Of a DNA stretch of 64,000 bases, positions 1-11,962 are shown piece by piece. This DNA is from Triglochin maritima (Eukaryota; Streptophyta; Magnoliopsida; Alismatales; Juncaginaceae). The notes under the pieces were generated by a model that saw only the letters and a list, made by a program, of their open reading frames with translations, did no database searches and was not told the origin of the DNA. A program made the position numbers and the translations under genes. Position 1 is the first letter of the stretch, and every line of letters starts with the position of its first letter. The stretch lies in the NCBI GenBank assembly GCA_963682175.1, contig OY821771.1, forward strand, positions 14,507,001-14,571,000, given 5' to 3'.

Positions 1-149
1 AAATTTCGGCAAAACCTCCCCTTAAATTTCATAGTAATAAAAAAAATCCTGTGGGAAAAAACACAAAAAAGCCAAAACTATATATGCTAAAAACTTCAAC
101 ACAACCATTCACTTAAGTAGTTATTTTAACACAACTATATTAGGTAGAC

Positions 150-390
150 ATTTAAATATTGATCACTTAAATAGTCATTTAAATAAGTAATGGTAGAAAG
201 TAGTTATATATTGATCACTTAAGTAGTTAACTATAGTAGTTATATATTGATCACTTAAGTAGTCATTTAAATAAGTAATGGTAGAAAGTAATTGTTGAAT
301 GCAATAGGTTGCATGCAAGGTCCAAATAAGAATCACAGGTAAGGTGCATTTAAATAGTCATTTAAATAAGTAATGGTAGAAAACTCAAGT
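150..390. repeat. Short direct repeats, about 90-bp period, three copies
   Basis: An AT-rich stretch in which a segment containing AGTCATTTAAATAAGTAATG appears three times (starting near 173, 261 and 356), with shared flanks containing TTGATCACTTAAGTAG. The spacing is 88 and 95 bp, so this is a loose tandem array. It probably lies inside the CACTA element whose right end is at 1484. No coding potential is seen. Confidence 0.6.
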
Positions 391-1024
391 TCAAACTTAC
401 AACACAAGAAAAATCTCAAGGTTCTAATCCCCAACTAAACTTTGGAGAAACAATTAAGCCTCACTAAAAATCAAACAATATCCGCACTCAAGAATATTGG
501 CAACTTGTGGTGGGTACTCATGTAGTACAAAACTCAATTGAAACAAGTAATAGGTAACAAAACTCAAACTTTGACATAAGAACATAATGTTAGTAAAAAT
601 TTGGAACATAATGTTACTAAAAATTTCAAGTTGAGAGTGGACCTTAATCAAGTTGAGAGTCGTGCACGAATATTTTGGAGGAGTCGAGTTCGGAGGAGCA
701 CAACAAGGTCGGAGGAGCACGGCGAGTACGGATGACCTCGACGAGTTCTTGGTGGTCAGAGGAGTTGGGGAGTGGTACAGTGTGGGGGGTGGTGTGTTAG
801 GGCGGAGGTGGTTGTGGGTGTTGGGTTGGCTCCGAGGTGATGCGTTGGGGCGAGGTTGGGCTGGAGGCTTTGTGGAGGTGTGGGCTTTGTGGAGGCATTG
901 CTTGGCGGCAATGGTTTGTGGCAGAGGCTTGGGGTGGAGGAAACAAAGATCTCAAAGTGTGGGTTGTGTTTGTGTTCAGGCAGAGTAAACAAGAAGATGG
1001 TCGAACGGAATACAAAAAAATCAA
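391..1024. other. Unassigned DNA, probably CACTA interior
   Basis: No gene can be supported. Bases 650-960 are clearly more GC-rich than the AT-rich DNA before them and contain several overlapping short open frames on both strands, none with a recognisable domain. A captured host-gene fragment is possible but cannot be shown. Confidence 0.3.
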
Positions 1025-1484
1025 CCAAACACATCGGTTTTGTTGCAAACCGACGTGAAAACTACACCATATCACATCGGTTTTATATAAACCGACGTGA
1101 CAAGGACACCAAAACACGTCAGTTTAATTAAAACCGACATGACACATGTATCAAAGTAATTTGGTTTTTTAAAATCGAATGTGACGTGTCATGCAGAGAA
1201 ATTCGTGAAGTACCAATCACGTCAGTTGTTCCTCCAACCGACGTGAAAATATAAATAAAACACATCGGTTGAACAAAAATCGACGTGATATAGGTATATA
1301 TCACGTCGGTTGTTATTCAACCGACGTAGTTTATTACCATGTCACGTCGGTTGAACACAAACCAACGTGATATATACCTATCTCACGTCGGTTTTTGTTC
1401 AACCGACGTGAGAAGGTTGTTTCACGTCGGGTTCTTAATACCTGACGTGACATGATGACGTGATTACACATTTTTCCAGCAGTG
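1025..1484. mobile_element. CACTA (En/Spm-type) transposon end with subterminal repeats
   Basis: Read on the minus strand, the terminus at 1484 is CACTGCTGGAAAAATGTG, a typical plant CACTA terminal inverted repeat. Inside it, from about 1030 to 1460, a short motif (TCACGTCGGTT and its complement AACCGACGTGA) occurs more than ten times in alternating orientation. This is the usual form of CACTA subterminal repeats, which in En/Spm are bound by the element-encoded TNPA protein. The other end was not found, so the element begins left of the window or is truncated. No transposase is seen in the retained part. Confidence 0.8.
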
Positions 1485-2180
1485 ATAGGTGCAGTTTTGG
1501 TGCATTCAATGGATGGATTTGTTTGTTCCTCTATTAAGGGTGAAGGTGAAAAGTCCAACAACAGTGTAGACAGATTACTACTACCACCATCCATGGTAAG
1601 CATTGCAGGAGTTAAATCATTGGATGCCATATTTGAAATAAACAACAAAATCATATGATGAATTACAATCATATGAAATCATTAGATGATTTATTCAAAT
1701 ACAATTTCAAAATTTGTGCGTCCCATATTGCTATGTCGAATATGTCCAATAATATTATTTAAGTTTTATATACTTTAGAAGCTCATGATGTATTTTAAAA
1801 TTAAATGCATGATGGATTTCATCTACTTTAATCAGTCTAATGCAAGAAAATAAATCAAACAACTAATTACGCAAATATAAAATGAAAATGATGATTAAAT
1901 GATATCTTGCTGGTTTTGACAGAAGCACATAATTATGCAAAAAATGTTTTAGTTCCCTTTCTTCTATCTAAATTTGTAAGTCGTTGACTCTACACATATA
2001 TTGATTAAGAGGACCAATGCAAACAGGTCGATTACTTGAGATGGTTTTATGTGTATATATACAAGTAAATTAAGAAAGACAATTTCAGACAATTTAGGAC
2101 ATGGTGATCAATGGAGATTGTAGAAACATATCGGTGCCAAGGAGTGGGGATCACAAATGAGAGAGACCACACACTCAAGC
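1485..2180. other. No identifiable feature
   Basis: AT-rich DNA between the CACTA end and the solo LTR. No RNA gene or supported coding exon is seen. Bases 2101-2180 adjoin the LTR terminus but contain no recognisable primer binding site, which argues that the LTR is not followed by an internal retrotransposon region. Confidence 0.4.
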
Positions 2181-4140
2181 TGTAACGTCCGCGAAAAAGT
2201 TGAAAATTTAAAATGACATTTCAAAAGATAAGACCAGAGTGAAAGGGGGAAATTACTCGAATAATATTCATCAAGGTGCACGATTTCAAAAGAGGTTCTA
2301 AGTCTGATTACATCAAGATGAGGAAAAGACATAATACAAATAAAGACAACAACCTAAGATATGAAGACAACAACCTCGGTCGCCATCCACTCAGCACCGC
2401 TCAAGGCCCTAAAATGCAAATATGATAAAATACCTATGTTTTCACAACGAAAACTCTGTATACCAAGTTCATCTATGATTATGAATGCACAGTACAGTGA
2501 CCCTATCATACTAGCATATCACGGCACAAAGGAATGCAAAAGTAAAATTGTCCTCATCCAGGGGCAACGATCCCACCAACAACAGGTCCCCCAAGGGGAC
2601 CCTATCGCAAGCACATGCGGCCTTACGGAGTGTACGCAACGCACCCCACTCGCGACTATACTAATCATGAGTGTTCGGTGAGGGTCACACACACTTCCGC
2701 GTCATAGATACAGATCTGATCTCATGGTCAACATGCAACATCCGCCAGAGCTATTGAACTGGTCGATCATACTTGTCGGGTTGTGCCACAGCCGGGCGAT
2801 CACATCCGGTGGAATAATCGTCGGTCGGTCATCTCCGTCGCCATCAAGGTTGGTCGGTCTTCTCGCTCCGTAGAGCTGCATAACAATGTAATGCATTGGG
2901 ATCCATGATCCCTCAGGTCTCCTACTTAGGGTAACTCTATGAAATGCACATGCAATACAAAGCTCATAAATATAAAGTGGCACATATACCTAGTGTCCAT
3001 ACTCTTTTGCTCGACGGTCCCTGGACAGGCACGCTCATCACACCCACTGTCACCACCCGGCTCAAGCTCAAGGCGAGGACAAGGTTTAGGAGGAAAACAA
3101 CACGACACAAGACACAAGGTAAGAACACAATTCAGGTCACCAACGGTCGACCGATTCCTGATGAATAAGAAAGCATTCGAACAACAACACAAGTCGGTCG
3201 AACACTGGGGCAACAACTTAAGTTAACAGTTGAATAAAAGTCTATGGGCGGTCAACCGTTTAGAATGTCTCGGGCAGGATGAAATCTAAACAAAGAGGAA
3301 ACGGTCGGACCCAAAGGGAAAGTCGTCCGACCAAAAAAATCAGGGACTTCACAAGTCCATATTACTCTTCATCTGGTCAACCGCCGACAAGGCATCAGTT
3401 GATCGGTGATCGGGCTATGCCTTGTTGCGCCTGCCAGCGCCCAACCTTCCAACCATTCCTCGTTGTCGACGAGGCCTCCGGCGTCCGGTGACGAGCCCAA
3501 AACCTCTCACATGCCTTGTGTAAGCAAAAGAACGAATTTGGCATACCTTTACACACTCGTCGGAGTTCCAATCGTCGTCGGCGATCTCCCTCCTTGCTGC
3601 CACGCACCCCCGGCAGCCACGAAACACCGGTCAATTTTGTGCACCTCGCTCCACCCCGACTACGCAAACACCTTTGCTGTGCTCTGACTATGCAAGCGCT
3701 TTAGCTTTGCTCGCCCACCTTGCGTCGTCTCATTTGTCGCCTACCTGAGCACCGACAACCTCCAAATCCGGCAACACTTGAAGAGGGAAGGAAGGAGATG
3801 TGGTGGGAGGAGAGAAAATGCGAGTTGAGGGAGTGAGGAAGAGAGGAATGTGTGTTTTCTCTTAACACGCACCCCAACAAGACATGGGCTCACATGCCTC
3901 AACCATACCCAACCATACCTCATCCCATTCCTACCCAATGTCCCGTGTTAATCATCATGGTTGTGAATTATATTTTGATTTATGTAAACCATTATCTTTT
4001 AGAGCTCTACGATTAAGGACCAAGAGACACTTCCTTAACACTTCTAAAAGACGAATACATTAATCAAAGAACAAAATGTTCATACATTCAATTCATATTA
4101 AAAGACATATAAAAGTAACTTTTAGAACACATTCCTTTCA
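2181..4140 (-). mobile_element. Solo LTR of a Ty3-type element, minus orientation, mosaic
   Basis: On the minus strand the segment starts TGAAAGGAATG (at 4140) and ends GACGTTACA (at 2181), so it has TG...CA termini. Its 3' part resembles the solo LTR at 50355-52469: the shared block at about 2560-2690 matches 51905-52010 in reverse complement, and both ends read like CG..ACGTTACA. Its 5' 200 bp instead match the LTRs at 5940 and 11963. Degenerate GGTCGACC palindromes occur at 3140-3390. The 5-bp flanks (CAAGC, TATAA) do not match. No gag or pol adjoins it. The exact 5' boundary is uncertain. Confidence 0.6.
3938..4140 (-). repeat. Copy of the 5' end of the 5940/11963 LTR family
   Basis: About 200 bp, read on the minus strand, match the first 200 bp of the LTR at 5940-8113. 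Landmarks are TGAAAGGAATGTGTTCTAAA, the GTCTTTTAGAAGTGTTAAGG block, and GTAGAGCTCTAAAAGATAA. The similarity stops near 3938, where the sequence changes to the other LTR type. Confidence 0.75.
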
Positions 4141-4309
4141 TATAACACATATTCTCTGTAATCATTTATGCAACCTTTTTACATCCACCTTTTTATCCTT
4201 TCCATCCACGTTCCATCACACCCACCACCTACCTTTCTGAATTACCTTCCATCCTCATCCACACTCCCACCGCAACAGAACTTCATCAAACCATACAAAA
4301 TAAACCTAA

Positions 4310-5445
4310 TATGACTAGTCCCGTAGGAGGTGGAGAATGCATGCAAAACCGTAGATGTGTGATACAAGTGTGTGTACAATTAAGTACTAATGACATGCAT
4401 AACATGAAAATCTTATAATATCATTATCCTAAGTGTGTCTCTACATGGATTAAGATTTAGCATCATAATAAAACATACAAAATACTACTCAAGATAAGGT
4501 CAAAGAAAACCACAACCTTAAATATCAATCTTATCTCTTTATCCACTGAAATCTTATCATCACCTTATCATTCCCCATGAAGTGGTCCCACTAACCAAAG
4601 AATGTCCTAGGCATCCATTAGGATCATTAACACATCAAAGGGAAAAGTGAGAAAACTCAACAAAATGGCTATGGAAATCATTTGAAGCTCCAAGATTAAG
4701 ATTAAAACACAAACAAATCTAACTACATCTACACTTCACATCATCCTCCACCCCCAAAATGGGGATGGATTACTCTCTAATCATCTCATTGACAAAGAAA
4801 AAAAACAAACTAAAAACAACACATGAACAAGTAAAAAAACTAAATCTAATCAAGGCAAGAAAATAAATCTAACCTAATGAGGAGAAATAGAAAGGTTAAA
4901 ATGGTACTTATAGAAGATTAGAATGCCTGGATTATTCTGGTCGCAATCAGACGACTACATATCAGATCTAGATGCTTCGAAGTACTTCTACCCAAATACT
5001 CAATTCGTTGGAGAAATTCGGGCACCAATCTCCTACTCAAATCCCACTACTAGCGGATCTTTTGGGTTGAATCAACCCAAAATTTCACAAGGAGCTTATG
5101 TTCACTAATTGAGGATGTGGGGTGCATCCAGTGTCGTTAGGACGAGCCAGTTTGGCCTTAATTGTGGAATTATTCTTCATATTCATGAGATTACGGACTT
5201 TTACGACCAACATATTTTATTTATTATCAGGTCCCTCTAGATTTTCACCTAAGAACTTCTTGACCTGCAACTCGGTTATTGAGCATTACAAATAGGTCCA
5301 GAAGGCTTCCAAATCATTCATTTGTTCTTGCATTTAGGTCATTATTGCTTCCTTATTCTTCTTTATTACCTAAACCCTGAAATGTAATAAACAAATACCC
5401 TGAAATGTAATAATATTAATGCATTGTATGATATTCTACTAATCA
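4310..5445 (-). repeat. Partial Athila-type LTR, minus orientation
   Basis: The minus-strand start is TGATTAGTAG at 5445, matching the LTR start at 43298. The body shares blocks with the LTRs at 22759 and 28579, for example the CCACCCCCAAAATGGGGATG block near 4748 and CTTATCATTCCCCATGAA near 4565. The end nearest 4310 is lost against the solo LTR. Short open frames here, for example near 4923-5108, are not genes. Confidence 0.7.
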
Positions 5446-5939
5446 AATACTCTCACGCTAATCTTTTGCTAGTCCCGAACAAAACAAAGAAATAAAAACC
5501 TTGGAAATGGGAAATCCTAACTCCTTTTCATAGGAATCACGACTGCATTTAACATATGCAACAAGTTGTTAAACCCCCTTGTCGCCAAGGAGGATGAGTG
5601 GTGTCTCCTAATGGTTTCCAGTGGATATACCCACAAATCCGAACATTGATGCATTATTCAACCTAACAACATGACTTGATGGGCCTACTTTTGTCAATCA
5701 TTTGGTGCGATAATCCTACGAGCCGACTCTTTATATATATTATGTCCACACACCTAATCTAGGGAACCACTCATGCAAACTAATTAAGGACTTAAGTGAA
5801 AGACATGAAAACCTTAATATCCTGAAATGATATTTTTGTAAAGTCCATTAAGGCTCTTATTTATCTCTTTTTTTCTTTTCTATTTAGAAAACAATGAATT
5901 AAAACCTGTTGATGTTTAATTCTCCCAGTATCCAGTTCC

Positions 5940-8113
5940 TGAAAGGAATGTGTTCTAAAAGTTTTACTTTTATATGTCAATTATATGAATTGAATGTGCA
6001 AACATTTTGTTCCTTGATTATGGTATTCGTCTTTTAGAAGTGTTAAGGAAGAGACGCTTAGTCCTTAACCGTAGAGCTCTAAAAGATAATGGCTTACATA
6101 AATCAAAAGTTATTCACAATCATGGTAATTAACATGCAACATTAATCACCGAGATAAGATTGTCGTGTTGGTCATCGATTATTGTAGCTCTACAAATAAT
6201 TGACGACACGAGTATATAAAAGAGGAAAAGATTACTTTTATATATTGAACAGACCTAACAAGTAAAACATTATGGAATTGTGTTTCGTGTCATTAATGTT
6301 TTACTGTGTCTTGGATTCTAAGATATGAGACTTATATCTTTTCACTCAAGAAGTGCTTAATTTGATTATTGTCAAAAGCTATGAATGAGTGTAGTGATAA
6401 AGGCAATGGTTGGTTAAAAATGACTTGTGTTGGAAAAGATAGCTAGTCAAACGATTATCATTGCCCCTCTTAATTGAGTGATGATATTAGTGGGCCCCTT
6501 AATAAAGCAAAATTATAATGTGCACAATGTAACTTGAGTTAAGTTACATAGTTATAATTAGCTTAGAGAGATCAAGAAATGAATATAATACAAAGATGAC
6601 ACATTTATACTTTGTATATATTCTTAATATCATGAGGCAAGGGACGGACATAAGTGGTGCACTTACATCACTAAATGGATCGTGTTTTCGTTCGGGTGAA
6701 ACAAAGACATCTATGCTAATTGGGTAACTATAATGTGTAGTTAGATACCGCTTATAGTTTGAGATATTAAGTGTTTAATATCTCTGCCATTTGGCTTAGA
6801 TCCTCCTATAGGTCACGCCACAAAACTGGAAACAAGAGGCTTGATTTTAAGTTCATATGATGTGTCGGGTTTCATGTGAAAATAGGACACATTTGGTGAA
6901 TGAATAAAATCAATATGTCATGAGAATTGACAAAATTAGAATAATAATAAATTCATATGAGGTGTATATATTATGGGGTGTAATAATTTAATATTACATA
7001 GGATAATATATTACATAAGATGTGAATTTGCTAAAAATCCCAAAAGATCAAATTTTGTTGGAAATAAATCCAAAATTTGACAACGGCAAAATCGGGGTCA
7101 AACACGATGAACCGTTCAGGGTTCGGTCGACCGGGGTATCTTCGGATCGGTTAACCGAATGGGGATTGGGTAATCACAATTGGTTGACCGAAATTGTCTG
7201 GAGTGCCTGGACAATCAGGTTCAGTTAACCGAGCCTGAACGGTCAACCGAGAAAGAGTATTTTCGGTAGACCGAAGGTGACACGGTCATCCGATGACTAT
7301 GCTCCAGGAGAAATTTTGGTGAGTCAACGGTCGACCGAAGAGAAGATGTGGTTCGTCCGAATTTTTCCAGAGAATTTTTCTCATGCGGATTCGGTCAACC
7401 GTCTAGCTCACGGTGCACCGAACACGTGTTGAAACCGAATGGTTCGGTTAACCGAGAAAAATTCTCGGTCAACCGAACAGTGCGATTTCTGCCTGAATTA
7501 TTAAGAGATTAATTAGATCATGGGTGGATTAATTCCAGATTTAATTAAAACGTTTTAGAGGATGCTTATCTGGGAATTAGAGATTATTTTTTGGAGAGAA
7601 TAAGCAAGAGATCATGACTAAGGAATAGTTCTTGATAATGATGTTTTGAGAGCCTATAAAAGGACCCCTCCTCCTACTTGTTTATATGAATGCAAAAATT
7701 CTTTCTCTCGTTAATCTCTCCTCTAATCACCACAAAAATCTCTTATTAATTTTGAGTTGAGGAGATAGGAATCTCAGGAGCTCAAAGAGGGGTTATTAGC
7801 TAGATTCTAAGCCTTATTAGAGATTTGATTGGCTAACTCGTTTCTCTCTAATCTTGTTTAGAGTTTGGTGAACACTCGGAGGCAATTCGGTGGACGATTC
7901 ATCGGGCAACGCGAGTCCGGATCATCGAAAGGTTTTAGAGAACCTTTGGCTATGATTCTCTCTTTGTGATTTATTTTAATATATGTAGGATTGCATGATA
8001 TTAGAATAAACACAAAGTAATGTACATAAAATTGTTGAAAGTGTGAAATCGATCTTGTATGTTGTATTAAATTTTTTAAAATATATACATACATAGGGAC
8101 ATGAAATTCTACA
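5940..8113 (+). mobile_element. Solo LTR (family A, copy 1) with perfect target duplication
   Basis: The segment starts TGAAAGGAATG and ends CATGAAATTCTACA. The 5-bp GTTCC lies on both sides (5935-5939 and 8114-8118), and the flanks are collinear Athila sequence, so this is a single LTR left after LTR-LTR recombination. It is 2174 bp long. A TATA box (TATAAA at 7655-7660) marks its promoter. A second copy of the family lies at 11963-13982. Short open frames inside it are not genes. Confidence 0.92.
7100..7490. promoter_or_regulatory. Decayed GGTCGACC palindrome cluster and LTR promoter
   Basis: Upstream of the TATA box at 7655, about ten sites of the form CGGTCGACCG or its decay products occur in under 400 bp. 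Only two keep GGTCGACC exactly (near 7125 and 7330). Others read GGTTAACC, GGTCAACC or GGTTGACC, as expected if methylated CpG decays to TpG/CpA. The sister LTR at 11963 has nine exact copies at the matching place. A function in transcription is inference. Confidence 0.5.
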
Positions 8114-9369
8114 GTTCCATGAATCTTTACATGTGATGACTTACATTATCACGTATACTTTCCCCCAAATCTTCACCTACGGCGATCCCTACCACCCATG
8201 TAACGGGAAATCAGTCGGTGCATCCGAAGTCAGATGACTCGAAAGTCCCAGGTATTATGTCCACGTCGGACCTAATTTCCCAAGTGATAGGAGTCGTGCA
8301 AGAAGAGAGAACACCATATTAAATTTTTATTTTATATACATATGAATCAAAACCCCTACACTTAAGGTTTCACAACAGGAGTTTAAGGGTTCCTAACTTT
8401 AATACTTCCTTATACTAATAGGCACGAATTCTTCGACTCAGTAAGTTTATGGTGAACTTCTTTATTTATTTGAATACTGAAACTCAATCATTACTCTCCC
8501 CGAAGGAAAATCGGGGTGCGTCCTAACGACTAGACATATGACCTAAAATCGGTGTACTAGATATCCTAATATTAAATCATGTTCAAGTCAATTCTGAGAG
8601 CTTCCCTTTACTTTGACTCTCAACGGATTTGCAAACGCTAACCACACACAAAACCCACAAAATATTTTCTTTCGCAAACAGATGAAGATTTTGAAAGAAA
8701 TAGAAAAATTAAAGCACTAACCAAGCAAAAGAAGGCAGATCACCCAATGATCATGGTATAGCAAAATATATCAATGTAAAATGTAGCACACTATCATGAC
8801 CCTAACAGTACAAACAAAATATAAAAAAAATACTCGACTATATACATACGTCAAGCACCCCCCACACACACACTTACTTCATGCATTGTCATTAATGAAT
8901 GTGAGTATGATACTACATGGATTTATGCATGAACTAGAAAAAATCTCTCCAATGTAAAGCGCAAAAGGAATTTCATGGTTATGATGATGGACATAAATCT
9001 GAATTTCTTTCCCAAAATCTCTAAGATACTTCAGAAGAGAATACAAGTACATTAACAAATGAAGCCCAAATCCTCAAGGAGTGGGAGCCACGACAATCAA
9101 TTTTTTTTGTTTTTTTAATATAACTATATATAAAAAGAAATTCTCATCGTCCTTTTGTCAAATGACAACGAAAGGGAACCTCATAGTGGATCAATGTACC
9201 TGGAATGGGAACATGACACCACGTGATGCCAAAATACTCACGTAGGGCCAAAATACTCTTGTGTGGGTCATTTTCTTTCGTAAACACATGAAGCATTTGA
9301 AAGAAATGAAAGAATTAAAACGTTAGGCAAGCAAAAAAATGCAAGTCACCCAAGGATCACCGGGTTATA

Positions 9370-10957
9370 ATTCATGTCACCAACACCGATTACAAGATCA
9401 TTGCAAAACTGCTAACCTCTCAACTTTGTGATATGCTTCCCTACACCATCGCTCCTAACAAGGCGTACGTGTTTGTCCCGGCATGCAAATAAACGACAAT
9501 ATCATTATTGCTAGCGAAATTTATCACTTCTTTTGAACTGCGTCAGGTGCTCAAGGACAAGGCTTTGTTCTCAAGTTAGATCTCTCCAAAACCTTTGATC
9601 GGGTGGACTGGCAATTTCTACTTTCCTTCATGAAGTATTGCGGCTATGCGGACAAATTTTGTAATCTCATTTACGGATGTATCTTGTTGGCATCATTCTC
9701 GGTACTCTTTAACGGAAAACCCAATGGCCACTTCACCTCATCCTAGGGGTGCAAGGCTGTCCACTCTCGTCGTTTCTATTCATGTTCATCATGCAATATC
9801 TCTCTAACCTATTGCACGACTGTGCCACAATTGGTCCATATAAAGGCTTGACATGAACATCAACCACAACCCAAATCACACTCACTCGTTTAGCATTTGC
9901 CGATGATATCCTTATCTTTGGTGAGACTACTCCGGACACATTTGATCATCTTCATCAAATACTCAACCTGTCCAAATCTTGTATCACCATTGGCCGACTA
10001 GTTCCGACTTACGTGCAAGCTTCCATCATCATTAAATTTGGTTTCGCCGGTAAACAACTATAAGACAACTACATGGTCAAAAAAATTACTTTCTCAAGTT
10101 GGTCGCACGGTTCTCATCAATTCCTCTATCAATTTGGAACTTAGGTATGCTATATAAACCATTCTTCTAACCAAGCAAGCTTGAAGGGAGGTCAATTGAC
10201 TAACAAAGTGCTTCAGGTGGGTGTTCCTCCCACCAAAAAGCATTATTTTGGGCCACTTTCTTGGGACACAATGACAACATTGAAAATAAATGGTGGATTG
10301 GGAATTCACGACTTGGAATGCTTCAACAAGGTGTTTCTTTTGAAATTTATTGGCAAACATCATTATCTATTCCTTCTTCCAAGCAAACTATGCCACCACG
10401 CTGACAACATAACTAACCACCCCGGAGGAACTGATACTAAATGATCAGAGGGACACCGGCCTTATCCATGAGACCTTCTCGTCGAGATTGCCTGATCGAT
10501 ATTGAACACGCCTTCGCCACTCTCCCCTAGAGGACCTGACCAACTCACACTAATCAACAAGGGGGCTCTTCTTTTTCTGTTAGCATGCTACTACAAAATC
10601 GGGTTTTCCATATGGAACCGTCTGTCGGCAAAAATCAATTTTGTTTGTAGTGGTAAATGTTATGATGCTCTACTCGAACTTACAATCACCATCTCGATTG
10701 TCCCCCACACATCTGATCCTTACTAAAGTATGACGGCAAAAATACATGTTATTGCGGATTACAGGGTGTTTCTCTGGTGATGACTAACTAACTCACTGCC
10801 TTGGCTCACTAGGCTAACCTCCTACATCTCCACCGCCACTACATGTCCACTATGTAACACATCAGTTCATTTGACCTTTCATCTTCTACAGGACTGCCAA
10901 TACAGTCGAGCGGGTTTTTTCAGGTTGACTCTGGCATTTCTCTATGACTTACTACCC
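9370..10957 (+). pseudogene. L1-type LINE reverse transcriptase, decayed
   Basis: The translated plus strand shows conserved pieces of a plant L1-type ORF2 in the expected order. Near 9370-9500 is an RT N-terminal block ending FVPA. Near 9562-9630 is GFVLKLDLSKTFDRVDWQFL. At about 9892-9920 is the polymerase motif AFADDILIF. At 10290-10340 is GGLGIHDLECFNK. At 10844-10897 is a zf-RVT-like cysteine motif, CPLCN...HLLQDC. Frames change and stops interrupt the reading, so it encodes no enzyme. The endonuclease part is missing. The 3' part is cut by the Harbinger element at 10961, and a short stretch may continue at 15507-15555. Confidence 0.8.
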
Positions 10958-11962
10958 TTAGAGCATCATTAACGGCGCCCAGGCAGTTCCCGGACGCCCT
11001 GCTTTCTCTCTCAGCCACGTCAGCTTCTCTCTCTGCCACGTCAGTACAAACCAACCCCCCTACAAAATCCTTAACCATTACCAAATCCACTCAGTCACGC
11101 TACAGTATTTGTTGCCACGTCATTATTTTTATTCTTCTCTCCAAAACTCTTTCAACAATCAACAAAATATATTAATAATCATTATCGTAATTATTTAATA
11201 TCAACAATTCATTCGTTTTTAATTAATATTTAATTAATAAATACGAAAATATTATTAAAATTTAGAAAACCACATTACATAGTACATTAACCGGAAATTG
11301 AGAAACTAAAACTAAAAATACATGCTTAAATACTAAACTTAAATACTAAACTTCAAATACATCAAGACGCATTTCCTCCAAAGTGTTGCCATATATTGTC
11401 GAGCAAATCGGCTTGAAGGTTCAAATGTGTGGTGCGATCACGAACTTGATCTCTCCTTCTCAAGTACCTAGTAATATCCAATACACGGTCAGTGGAATAC
11501 CGAACCGCGTTGTTCACGGAATTTCCAGGTTGATCCTGAACAAATTCGTTCCAATCTCCAAAATTACCGAAGGAATCACGTTCATCCTCCACTATCATAT
11601 TATGCATTACAATGCAAGCTATCATTATTTTGTTAAGTACAATCTTACTCCATGCAAGAGATGACTTCTTCACTATCGCGAATCGCGCTTGCAAGACTCC
11701 AAATGCACGTTCTACATCTTTGCGTGCTGCTTCCTGTCGTTCAGCAAATAACCTGTCCTTCGGTGTTTGTGGATGAACGATGGACGGAATGAATGCTGCC
11801 CATTTTGGATAAATACCATCAGTAAGATAATATCCCATATTATATCGAGAACCGTTTACCTCAAAATTCACAGGTGGAGCTCGTCCTTCCATTACATCGT
11901 CAAAAACCGGAGATCGTTGCAGGACATTTAAGTCATTGCATGAACCTGGTGTGCCAAAAAAC

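Larger units (their letters stand above)
5446..9365 (-). mobile_element. Athila 3' non-coding region remnant, split by a solo LTR
   Basis: Two segments, 5446-5939 and 8114-9365, are collinear with the 3' non-coding part of the other Athila copies (24332-26000 reversed, 33110-34686, 42000-43297). The polypurine tract is near 5446-5460. Landmarks are CTAATCTTTTGCTAGTCCCG next to it, the block near 8160-8250 with CCCTACCACCC, and the block near 8740-8820 with the CTATCATGACCCTAACA string. Bases 9250-9365 repeat part of the block seen near 8640-8770, so there is an internal duplication. No coding region remains. Confidence 0.7.

Noticed and set aside
653..1131. Several Gly/Trp/Val-rich open frames near the left edge
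   Set aside because: Overlapping in many frames on both strands in GC-rich DNA with no domain; the right part runs into CACTA subterminal repeats.
10588..10650. A tiny CACTA-like insertion with TGCTACTACAAAA and TTTGTAGTG ends
   Set aside because: Only 62 bp, the left end lacks CACTA, and no target duplication is visible; probably chance within the LINE.
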